Origin: Lepisosteus oculatus
Lineage: Eukaryota; Chordata; Actinopteri; Semionotiformes; Lepisosteidae
Assembly (NCBI RefSeq): GCF_040954835.1
Contig: NC_090709.1
Location: 41,362,490-41,426,489 of the forward strand
Length of the DNA stretch: 64,000 nt
Reading direction: 5' to 3'
The first letter of the stretch is position 1; every line of letters starts with the position of its first letter. Under the pieces are notes generated by a model. It saw only the letters and a program-made list of their open reading frames with translations, made no database searches and was not told the DNA's origin. The translations under genes and the position numbers were made by a program. Below are positions 54,691 to 64,000 of the stretch, one piece after another.

Positions 54691-55006
54691 ACGGCTCCGA
54701 TCAGTTAACTCCTCACCTGGCCCCTTGGCTTCCATACGCTTGTCTCGGTGCTCCCTGACCTCTTCTTTCACAAGTCCCGGGCTCGTCCCACGCTGCTCAG
54801 TTCGGCCGCCCTGCCTGCCCGCCCCCCTGGGTCCAGTCCGCCGCACGCCGGCGCCCCCCTGTGGCTGCTCCCCAGCGGTACAGGGCCAAAGATTATTATT
54901 ATTATTACATTATTATAAGGACTGTCCCGCTGGTCTGTAGTCAAACAGCAGAAGTCTCCCAGGAGACGTGACCTGTAAGGATATTGCTCTTGGTGTTGTA
55001 AGTGGG

Positions 55007-55012
55007 AATAAA
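55007..55012 (+). promoter_or_regulatory. Gene D polyadenylation signal
   Basis: AATAAA about 715 bp after the stop codon; the 3' UTR would include 121-bp repeat copies. Confidence 0.45.
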
Positions 55013-55295
55013 AACACTTGTATGATGCTCACTGTGATTCCCCTGCTGGCCAAGTTTTTTTTCCGCACCTAAAAACGTGGAGAGATCGAAACCTTTTAGG
55101 TTTTAAAGAGTCATGCAATTTGTACCCCGATTCCTCACACAAAATCTAAAAATAGCCGTGGAAAAGTGGCTGACACGAATCCTGTTGTTTATGCAAGACG
55201 TTATTAATGTTCCAGTTGCCTCTGTTGTTCTGTTGACTCATTTCATGTCCATGTCATGTGTTCAAGTCTGCTTCTGGCTCCTGGACACTTGTAGC

Positions 55296-56065
55296 TAGAA
55301 TACACACCCACACACACACACTTACACACCCTGGACAGGACACCAGTCCATCACAGGACACACACACACACTCACACACCCTGGACAGGACACCAGTCCA
55401 TCACAGGACACACACACACACACACACCCTGGACAGGACACCAGTCCATCACAGGACACACACACACTCACACACCCTGGACAGGACACCAGTCCATCAC
55501 AGGACACACACACACTCACACACCCTGGACAGGACACCAGTCCATCACAGGACACACACACACACTCACACACCCTGGACAGGACAGCAGTCCATCACAG
55601 GACACACACACACTCACACACCCTGGACAGGACAGCAGTCCATCACAGGACACACACACACTCACACACCCTGGACAGGACAGCAGTCCATCACAGGACA
55701 CACACACACTCACACACCCTGGACAGGACAGCAGTCCATCACAGGACACACACACATACTCACACACCCTGGACAGGACACCAGTCCATCACAGGACACA
55801 CACACATACTCACACACCCTGGACAGGACACCAGTCCATCACAGGACACACACACACACTCACACACCCTGGACAGGACACCAGTCCATCACAGGACACA
55901 CACACTCACACCATGGCCAAATTGCCCTGAAGCTGCGTGGGAGGAAACTGGAGCACCTGGTGAAAACTCGCACGTAGAACATGCAGACTCCACACAGACA
56001 GCACCCCAGGTCCGGAATTGAAGCCAGGGACCCAGAACTGCACCGAACTGAACTGCTAACCACGG
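55296..56065 (+). mobile_element. SINE-like element with minisatellite core
   Basis: 55296-55915 is an array of ctggacaggacaccagtcca; the tail to 56065 matches 8320-8465 (aacatgcagactccacacag). Confidence 0.85.
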
Positions 56066-56189
56066 TACCCTTTACACAAACCACATATCTTTAAAAAAAA
56101 ACCCAAGTCTCTCCGTCGTGCTTAAAGACCTTGCCTTTGGATCTCGGTAACACCACGAAGCCGTGTGGTGACGCCGCCCCCTGTGCCTG

Positions 56190-57050
56190 CCGTGGTGACG
56201 TCACAGGTCCCGGAAGTTCCGACCGGCCTCCTGCCTCAAAACATGGCGGAACTTCCTGTCGCCCTGCTCCCCTCCAGGCACGGCCATCGGAACAGCGGCG
56301 GACTCAGGTGAGACGGAGAGGGGGTGTGTGTGTGTGTGGGGGGGGTAAAACAACGTTAAGTTAAAAAACGACAAAGCGATTTCAGACAGAGAAAAGTGAC
56401 TTTTCTGTTTAACGATAAGTTGCCGCTCGTGACTATGGTGCCGTTAGACGCGACCGTTACTGCGCGTGTGGGAGGAGGCTCGCGAGAGAGCGCTCGCGAC
56501 AGGTGCGCGGCGTCGGCGTCTCCGCCAGAACCCGTCCGTTAAAATAAGAATTATTATAACTATTATAATAATTATCAATAGAAAGTGTTGGAAACCATTC
56601 CCTCGGTGTGCAGAAACGTGCTCTAGGGAACGACATTTTGCCCCTGTGCGGATAGGAGCTGAGAAAATGCTCTCGTCAGGTTCGCGGCACCGGCGTTTTT
56701 TTGTCAAAACCGGTCAATTAAAATAATAATTCGCGTTAAACAGTGTCAGAAACCATTCCCTGAGTGAGCGAAAACTAACTTCACGGAAAGTCACGTCCCC
56801 CTCCGGTGAGTTTGTCTTGAAAGAAAATGCTCGTGTCGGGTTCACGGCGTCCAAGTCTCTATCACAACCGTTGGAAACACAAATTATTATGAATACAAGT
56901 AAAACTGTTAGAAATAAAACTCTAACGTATCGTAAATGTGCTCTGCTGAAAGTAACTGAGAAAATGCTCGCTTTAAAAATAAAAAGTGTTGGAAGTCATT
57001 CCCTAAGCGTGCAGAAAGGAGCTGAGGAAAATGGCTCTCGTCGTGTTCGA
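56190..57050. repeat. CpG-rich start plus about 190-bp imperfect repeats
   Basis: 56235-56310 has aaaacatggcggaacttcct, a YY1-plus-ETS-like combination, then CAG-GTGAGA. It is followed by three or four diverged copies of a unit with gaaaccattccct and gagaaaatgctc. Partly repeated at 58400-58560. No gene model could be built. Confidence 0.4.
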
Positions 57051-57317
57051 GGTGATGTCGTCTCGTCTCCGCGGTCTGTGGTGTGAGCCCCTGGAGAAGT
57101 GGGGGCGCTCAGTGAGGTCAGGCTGTACCCCCAGTGGGTGCCGTTTCCCAGCAGGGTCTGGGTTTTAACAGGAGCGCAGCTGTGTGGCTCCTTCTGTCTG
57201 TCCCTGGCTGGACAGTAGAAGTGTTGTGAGTAGAAATGCTGCTGAATGCGATTCTCAAGATGGCAGACGTGGACGTAACTACAGTGTGTTAAATTGCCTG
57301 CTGCGCCCTGTGCTCAT

Positions 57318-57610
57318 TAATTAAATCCCAGGGTGTTTCTGGAGAAGAGTAGGGATGTTACCCCAGTGTCTTGGCCTGATTCCCCCCCTGGTCTTGACCC
57401 ATCATGGCCTCCTAATCACCCCCCTCTCTGAACTGGCTCCATCCCTCTGCTCTCCTCCCCACTGAGAGCTGCTGTGTGCTGAGCGGACTGGAGCATCATC
57501 CAGGTGGGGGCTGCACACTGGGGGGGCTGGAGGGGATCCCCCTGACCTGGGAAGAGCTCTGAGGGGAGGGTCCAGCAAGGCGCTATATAAGTGTAAAAAA
57601 TTGTTGTTGT
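57318..57610 (+). mobile_element. SINE family 1, 3' portion
   Basis: Plus-strand copy from agggtgtttctggagaagag to the ttgttgttg tail. Confidence 0.75.
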
Positions 57611-58143
57611 TGTTGTTGTTGTGGCCCTATGACACTAAACAAGCAGGCTTGTGAGCACATCTCTTGTAATCCAGTAGCAGTATAGCTCATGACTTTCAGA
57701 CTACTTACTCGTTAACTGCATGCAGATCATGCATTGTGGAACGTTTTTGGGTGTGAAATTTCTGCTGCACAACATGTACTTATCCTCTTTATTAACTTTC
57801 ACAAGTTCACAATTTTGTGGTGATTTGAAATGTCCAATTTTTTTATTGAATTTATTTTTTTTTAACCGAGATTTAATAACTGGACTGAGAAATTGGGACT
57901 GCAATTCCCCTTCAAAGAGTTTATTAATGCTTTTATCTTGTACTCGGATTCTTCAAACATAATCTAAAAATACCCTTGGGAAAATGGGTTGACCTAAATC
58001 TTACTGTATGTAATCTTATTATTGTCTGTGACCCTGACGTAATGTCCATCATGTTAATAATGATCCAGCTGTCTTTGTTCTGGTGACTCTTTTGATGTTG
58101 TGTCTGTGTTGTTAGTTCACAGTGTCTGTGTTTAAGCCCTGTA
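57611..58143. other. AT-rich stretch, duplicated in part
   Basis: 57930-58110 resembles 55105-55270 (aatctaaaaatacc and following), so the 3' flank of gene D has a second copy here. No gene. Confidence 0.5.
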
Positions 58144-58395
58144 GGGGAGCTGGAGTCCATCCCAGCAGGAAGCGGGGTGTAAGGTGGGGTTCACCCTGGA
58201 CAGGACACCAGTCCGTCACAGGACACACACACACACACACTCACACACACCCTGGACAGGACACCAGTCCGTCACAGGACTCGCACACATCCTGGACAGG
58301 ACACCAGTCCGTCACAGGACACACACATACTCACACACACCCTGGACAGGACACCAGTCCGTCACAGGACACACACACACTCACACAGAAGGACG
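58144..58395 (+). mobile_element. SINE-like element head with small minisatellite
   Basis: Starts with the element head (agctggagtccatcccagca), then four array units. It shows how the longer arrays began. Confidence 0.8.
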
Positions 58396-58555
58396 GTGTC
58401 CTTCCAAAACATGGCGGAGCTTCCTGTGTGACTCGGGTAAGGCGGAGGATATGTGTAGCGTGTAACGACCAAGTTCAGAAACCACAGACCAATTTCAGAA
58501 AGATAAAAGTGACCGCATTCGGCTTAACGACAGCTGTCCCCGAGGTGTTAGACTC

Positions 58556-58695
58556 TGCTGTCCTGGAGCATCATCCAGGTGGGGCTGCACACTGGTGGGG
58601 GGCTGGAGGGGATCCCCCTGACCTGGGAAGGAGAGGTCTGAGGGGAGAGTCCAGAAACGAGCTGTAGAACTGTAAGGAGTTGTTGTTGTTGTTAT
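58556..58695 (+). mobile_element. SINE family 1, 3' fragment
   Basis: Short copy with atcatccaggtggggctgca and a ttgttgttg tail. Confidence 0.75.
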
Positions 58696-58699
58696 TAAG

Positions 58700-58880
58700 C
58701 TGAGGATGAGACAAAAAGTGCCTATGTGACAAAAAGACTCTGGAGATTTCTAGGCACGGTTGGGTATCACTGCACTTTGTGTAAAAATTTAGTTACTGTG
58801 ATGGAGCCGTTGGCAAACTTGCTTCACCCAGAAGTGCCTTTTGAAAATCTAGTACTGCCTCTGTTCGTGCAGCCCGATAG
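58700..58880 (+). mobile_element. Ty3/gypsy-type polymerase fragment
   Basis: Frame KRLWRFLGTVGYHCTLCKN followed by PLANLLHPEVPF matches the thumb/RNase H junction of gypsy-like polyproteins. It is a short decayed fragment with no LTR. Confidence 0.6.
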
Positions 58881-58884
58881 TCGT

Positions 58885-60225
58885 ATGCAGAAGTTTGGGC
58901 ACCCCTGGTCAGATTACATGTTTTCAGTGAATCTCTTAGTGAAAAGAAGTTAATACAACCTCTGCACAATTTAAATGCACAATTAGTATTTATTTGCTGA
59001 ATTTAACACATTGAAAAAACATGAAATGGTGAATGTGACGTGCAGGTTTGGGCCCATTAGGCCTCAAACCTGGATTGACTCATTGGGCCTTAAATTAAGC
59101 CAGGTGAAGACAATTCCAGAGCTGAATAAATCTTCTGACCCTTCTCACCTCTCTGGGTGTTGTGCCGAATCTCAACAGCCGCGGGCTCCTCTAATCAGCT
59201 GATTTATGACTTGAAAATAAAGACTCCTTGCTGCTCCTAGTTTGGAATTTCCACTGTCACAAACATCATGGAGAAATAAAAGTTAAATGAAGGCAGGATC
59301 CGGAAGACCCAGGAGCATCTCTGATAGAGCTGCTGGTAAACTGGTCAGATCCCTGCAGAGCACCTGCAGAGGGGTTTAGCTGGGACTGGAGTAGTGGTCC
59401 ACAGGTCCCCAGTACAGCGCTGCTCACCGCATGGGAGAGCTGTCAGCAGGAAACCTTCCCTACGACCTCCTCACAGTGCAGAGCCATACTTAGACGAGCC
59501 AGAAACCCTTTGGAACAAAGTGCTGTGGGCTGATGAAACAAAAATTGAACTTTTCGGCCACAACCAGAAAAGATTCACTTGGAGGAAAACAGGTGAGGCA
59601 TCTGCAGAAGAGAGCAGCTTGCCAGGCGTTCAGCATGGGGGTGGGTCTGTTGTGCTCTGGGGTGGTGTGGCAGCCAGCGGCGCAGGGAATACTGTTCGGG
59701 AGGAAGGAAGAAAGGATTCAACTCCATCCCAGCAAATCCAGGAAGCTGATGTCCCAGAGTCAGAGAAGGAATTGAGGCTGAGAAGAGTTTGGATGTTTCA
59801 GCAAGACCACGATCCAAAACATACCTCAAAACCAGCCGTGACGTTCTCACAGGAACGACTGAGGGTTGTGGAGTGGCCTTCACAGTCCCAAGACTCGAAT
59901 GTTATTGAAAATCTGTGGGGAGATCTCCAACACGCCGTGCCTGCAAGAAGACCTGAGGCTATTTCTGAGCTGGGAGAGTTCTGCAAGGAAGAGAGAGAAA
60001 ACATTTGGAATGGAGACTCTTAGCTGACGACAAGAAACATTTGGAAGCTGAGATTTCTGCCGAAGGAGGTGTTACTAAGCCCAAACTTTTGCACAAGCCA
60101 CATTGACGGTTTGATTTTCAATCTCTTAAATTCAGAAAATAAATAGTAACTATGCGTTAAAATGTGCAGCCATGTCATGTTTAAGTTTGTACCCTGCAGA
60201 GGTTGTGTTAACTTCTTCTTACATG
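58885..60225 (+). mobile_element. Tc1/mariner-type transposon, decayed
   Basis: The left end has agaagtttgggcacccctgg; the right side has cccaaacttttgca and an inverted match to the left repeat (cagaggttgtgttaacttct), but the outermost right end is lost. Inside, 59394-60023 encodes transposase pieces: ADETKIELFGHNQKRF, FQQDHDPKHTS and NVIENLWGDLQ, covering the DDE residues. The N-terminal DNA-binding part has stops and frameshifts, so it is inactive. Confidence 0.85.
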
Positions 60226-60227
60226 TT

Positions 60228-60500
60228 TGTTTTAAAGGGTGAGGGCGTGATGTTTCTCTCCGATTGCTTTAAATGTGACAGATCCCAGCCTGAGCCGGAG
60301 CAGGTGTGGTCTGGACGGTCCATCTGCAGGGGACAGAGAGTGGTCAGACCACCATGAGGCGGCCTGGCACTGTCCCAAACAGCCCCCTGACTGCTGGAGT
60401 GCCTTCATAGACCCGCTCTGTTGTTCACGACGTCCTCACAGGGCTTGTGTGTCCATTTTTCTCTTCTGATCAGGTGTGATATTTTTATGTAGATGGCACT
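60228..60500 (+). repeat. Duplicated 270-bp unit, copy 1
   Basis: Nearly the same as 62620-62890 (gatcccagcctgagccggag and following). Both copies lead into the 60.5-kb type repeat. Confidence 0.9.
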
Positions 60501-61680
60501 AGGAATATAACCAGTAGTGTCATAATTTCCAGTAGCAGCACTAGTAATAGAAGTACTAGTGTCATTATTTCAGTAGCAGCACTAGGAAGAGAAGCAGTGT
60601 TGTTATTTTCAGGAGAAGCACTAGAAATACAAGCAGTAGTGTCATTTATTTCAGGAGAAGCACTAGGAATATAACCAGTAGTGTCGTTATTTTCAGGAGC
60701 AGCACTAGTAATGGAAACAATGTTATTTTCAGTAGGATTACTAGTAATAGAAGCAGTAGTGTCATCAGGTTTAGTAGCAGAATTTGTTATTTTTAATAGC
60801 AGCACAATCATAGAAGAAGTAGTGTTAATGTTTTCAGACGCAGCACTCGGAATAGAAGCAGTGTTGTCGTTATTTTCAGGAGAAGCACTAGAAATACAAG
60901 CAGTAGTGTCGGTATTTTCAGGAGAAGCAGTAGTGTTAGCAGAACAGCACTAGTAATAGAAACAGTAGTGTTATCAGTGGCAGCACTAGGAATAGAAGCA
61001 GTAGTGTTATTTTCCGCAGGAACACTAGTATCAGAAGTTAATATAATCAGTAGTGTTAATGTTTCAGAAGCAGCACTAGGAATACATGCAGTAGTGTTAT
61101 TTTCAGCAGTAACACTAGTAATAGAGACAGTGCTGTCATTATTTTCAGTAACAGCACTAGGAATACAAGCAGTAGTGTTATTTTCAGCAGTAACACTAGT
61201 AATAGAGACAGTGCTGTCATTATTTTCAGTAACGGCACTAGGAATACAAGCAGTAGTGTTATTTTCAGCAGTAACACTAGTAATAGAGACAGTACTGTCA
61301 TTATTTTCAGTAACAGCACTAGGAATACATGCAGTAGTGTCGTTATGTGTAGTAACAGCATTAGGTATAGAAGCAGTAGTAATAGAATAAGCAGTGTTAT
61401 TTGCAGTAGCAGCACTAATAATAGAAGCAGTAGTGTTGTTATGTTCTGTAGCAGAACTACAAATAGAAGCAGTGTTGTTTGTAGTAGCAGCACAAGGAAT
61501 AGATGCGGTAGTGTCTTTATTTTCCGTAGCAACACCGGTAATAGAAACAGTCGTGTTGATGTTTTCAGGAGCAGTAATGGTAATAAAAGCAGTGGGGTTG
61601 TTTGTTTCAGTAGCTGCTCTCATAAAAGCAGAAGTGTGATTTTTTCAGTAGTAGAAGCAGTAATGTTGTTGTTTTTATGA
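60490..61680 (-). repeat. Mucin-like coding-capable tandem repeat
   Basis: Units around agcagcactaggaatagaag. On the minus strand 61623-60808 is a 271-codon frame; its first two thirds is Thr/Ser/Asn-rich (ENNTTACIPSAVTENNDST type) with many N-x-T sequons, then it turns Leu-rich. No splice sites or start support a gene; low-complexity origin is likely. Confidence 0.5.
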
Positions 61681-61730
61681 GCTGCAGTAGTAAGGGGGAG
61701 AGCTGTGAAGCTCTCTCCGTCATGTTCCAG

Positions 61731-62046
61731 GATGTCCAGAGGCTGATACTGGGAAGACAGGTATGGATTAAGAGTTGTGATAGAGGTGGGAAGCTCTCTC
61801 CAGACTTTTATTTTCCTTGCTTTTCCAGGATGTCCAGATGCTGACAGTGGGAAGCCCAGTATGGAGTTGTGATAGAGGTTGGATTCTCTCACCTGTTTTT
61901 TCTTTTCCTTGGTTTTCCTGGATGTCCAGAGGCTGACAGTGGGAAGACAGGTATGGGTGGGGTGTCGTGATAGACGTGGGTTTCTCTCACCTGTTTTCTT
62001 TTCCCTGATTTTCCAGGATGTCCAGATGCGGTCAGTGGGAAGACAG
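61731..62046 (+). other. 30-bp exon-like cassettes, block 1 (four copies)
   Basis: Cassettes at 61731-61760 (both splice sites intact), 61829-61859 (donor lost), 61921-61950 (acceptor AG changed to TG) and 62017-62046 (donor GG). The intact one is 30 nt, phase 1-1, encoding CPEADTGKT after a long pyrimidine tract. Confidence 0.4.
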
Positions 62047-62169
62047 GGGAGCCCAAAGCTTTTCACAGACCTGTGTGTTTGTGACCTTTCAGATTACTGT
62101 GGCTGCAAGTGATTCAGCTGCTGGTACTGTTCTCTTACAGGACACTTTGTTATTTTCCAAGCAAGTTGA

Positions 62170-62245
62170 ATAATAATAATCATTGTTTACACTTCTACAG
62201 CTCTTCCCAGGTCAGGGGGATCCCCTCCAGCCCCCCCTGGATGAT
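62170..62245 (-). mobile_element. SINE family 1 fragment
   Basis: Short minus-strand piece (tcaggggatcccctccagcc). Confidence 0.6.
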
Positions 62246-62619
62246 GCGCCGGCAGCCAGAGTGCGCCAGTACAGCCTCAACGTTAATGTTGAACAGGCAT
62301 CAGAGAAACGACTCTCTTATAGAAAAGGAAAGGCTTACTTTAACACTGGCGTTGCCTCATTGTGAAGTTTTTGTCTCTCCATCTTGGACAGTTGACACTG
62401 ACTGTGACCCTCTGGTGTTTCTCCACTGAGGACTGAGGAATTCAGACCAGAGACTGGACGGGGGAGAGACAGCGCTGTGGCAGAAGCTTTGTCCCGAATG
62501 TAAGTCAGGGTGTGGTCACTGATGGTGGAGGTTTATTCTTTTAAAAAAAAGGTTGTTTCACAGCTTAGAACAATAAATAAGAAACGTACCTTTTGAGGAT
62601 ACTGTTCACATGGTTGTTT

Positions 62620-63140
62620 TTGTTTTAAAGGGTGAGGGCATGATGGCGTGATGTTTCTCTCTCCGATTGCTTTAAATGGGACAGATCCCAGCCTGAGCCG
62701 GAGCAGGTGTGGTCTGGACGGTCCATCTGCAGGGCACAGAGAGCGGTCAGACCACCATGAGGCGGCCTGGCACTGTCCCACACAGCCCCCTGACTGCTGG
62801 AGTGCCTTCATAGACCCGCTCTGTTGTTCACGACGTCCTCACAGGGCTTGTGTGTCCATTTTTCTCTTCTGATCAGGTGTGATGTGTTTATGTAGATGGC
62901 ACTAGGAATATAACCAGTGTCGTTATTTCAGTGGCAGCACTAGTAATAGAAGCAGTAGTGTCGTCTGGTTTAGTAGCAGAATTAGTTATTTTTAACAGCA
63001 GCACAATCATAGAAGAAGTAGTGTTAATGTTTTCAGAAGCACCACTCGGAATACAAGCAGTAGTGTTGTTATTTTCAGGAGCAGCACTAGGAAGAGAAGC
63101 AGTAGTGTTGATATTTTTAGAGGCAGCAGTAGTAATGGTT
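62620..63140 (+). repeat. Duplicated unit copy 2 with mucin-like repeat
   Basis: Repeats 60228 onward, including a shorter block of the agcagcactaggaatagaag repeat. Confidence 0.85.
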
Positions 63141-63174
63141 ATCGAGTTGTGAAGCTCTTTCCCTAATTTTCCAG

Positions 63175-63491
63175 GATGTCCAGAGGCTGACAATGAGAAG
63201 ACAGGTTTGGAAGGGGAGTTGCTATACAAATGGGATTCTCTCAGGTGTGTTCTTTTCCCTAATTTTCCAGAGTGTCCAGAGGCTGGCAGTAGGAAGATCG
63301 GTACAGATGGGGAGTTGTGATAGAGGTGAGAAGCTCTCTCCCAACTTAATTTTCCCTCATTTTCCAGGATTCAGAGTCTAACAATGGGAAGATAGGTATG
63401 GATCGGGACTTGTGATAGAGCTGGGAAGTTCTCTTCTGACTTTCTTTTCCCTTGTTTTCCCAGGATGACCAGATACTGACAGGGAAGACAG
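63175..63491 (+). other. 30-bp exon-like cassettes, block 2 (four copies)
   Basis: 63175-63204 (CPEADNEKT) and 63271-63300 (CPEAGSRKI) keep both splice sites and phase 1-1. 63368-63395 and 63464-63491 are 28 nt and frameshifted to stops. Confidence 0.4.
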
Positions 63492-64000
63492 GTGTGGATG
63501 AGGAGTTTGGATGGAGGTAGGAGACTCTCCTTGATTTCTTCCTCCTTGTGTCAGTCTGTGTGCCTGTCTCTCCAGCTGCCTGTGGGCTGTGAAACTCCAC
63601 GGCTTCACAGTGCTTACTTGGGCTTAGTACCTGTAGGTTGCAGGTTTGATTCCTGAGGGGGGACACAGCTCTTGTACTCCAGGGCTTCTGTCTACTGTGA
63701 CAGATAGACTGTTCTGATACAATGGTCATCACAGTGGCTGTACTGTAGGGAGTGTGGTGTTGACAGTGGTGTGCTGCATTCTCACATATACTGAATACTG
63801 GTCCTGACACACCCGTGTGCTGAGCTCTCACCTGTACTGTGCTTTAGTATTGAAACCTGAGTATTGAACTCTCACATCTGTTGAACTTTTAATACTGAAA
63901 CCTGCATGCTGATCTTTTCAGCTGCGCTACAATACTCTAACATGCATACTGAACTCTCGGCTGTACTGAACTTTAATACTCACAGTGACACACCTGTGTG
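63492..64000. other. Window end, no gene seen
   Basis: Unique sequence, then ctgaactctcac/tactgaa simple repeats from about 63775. Nothing gene-like is visible. Confidence 0.4.

Noticed and set aside
56243..56307. Coding first exon starting in ATGGCGGAACTT
   Set aside because: Open for 21 codons to a GTGAGA donor, but the duplicate at 58410 has an early stop, and the motif is better explained as a YY1/ETS promoter element.
59394..60023. Intact transposase gene
   Set aside because: Catalytic blocks are readable, but the N-terminal region is frameshifted and the right terminal repeat is incomplete; kept as a decayed element.

Overview
The window looks like a vertebrate immune-receptor locus, most likely from a ray-finned fish. 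The evidence is spliced multi-exon genes with GT/AG introns, immunoglobulin-domain exons with phase 1-1 borders, fish-type SINEs, a Tc1-like transposon, non-LTR retrotransposon 3' ends and an extreme load of minisatellites. The particular SINE families suggest a non-teleost such as gar or bowfin, but that is recollection, not proof. There are no bacterial genes, rRNA genes or CRISPR arrays. Most long open frames here are artefacts of stop-free tandem repeats.

Four plus-strand genes (A, B, C, D) encode single-pass Ig-superfamily receptors with tyrosine-based inhibitory tails. Each complete one has a leader exon with an upstream PU.1/ETS-like motif, one to three Ig exons, a Ser/Thr/Pro-rich stalk, an uncharged transmembrane exon and a multi-exon tail. 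Almost every internal exon starts and ends in phase 1, so exons can be lost or duplicated without a frameshift. A (270-3614) is only a 3' part. B (15543-about 24646) has one intact Ig domain, a second Ig exon destroyed by a repeat, a nine-repeat mucin-like stalk and a tail with three copies of one ITIM exon. C (28024-39013) has one Ig domain, seven short stalk exons (six of them tandem copies) and a tail cut by a stop codon at the second ITIM tyrosine. D (42591-54292) has three Ig exons, duplicated stalk exons and a two-ITIM tail nearly identical to that of A.

Two minus-strand loci carry a related last exon (transmembrane segment plus short tyrosine-free tail). E (8614-6716) joins a leader and the C-terminal part of a VWA domain to this exon. 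F (41050-40911) shows only the last exon. E converges on A and F converges on C, which suggests duplicated A/E and C/F blocks.

Layout: 1-3.6 kb gene A; 3.9-6.25 kb 23-bp array; 6.4-8.7 kb gene E; 8.75-15.5 kb repeats, SINEs, a LINE remnant and a CpG-rich promoter-like segment; 15.5-24.7 kb gene B; 24.9-28 kb SINE/LINE remnants and a 40-bp array; 28-39 kb gene C; 39-42.6 kb 54-bp array and F; 42.6-55 kb gene D; 55-64 kb segmental repeats, a gypsy fragment, a Tc1-like element, a mucin-like repeat and an array of 30-bp exon-like cassettes. A to D are probably leukocyte inhibitory receptors signalling through SH2-domain phosphatases. The role of E and F is unknown. All gene models come from splice-site, phase and paralogue comparison by eye; no transcript data were available.
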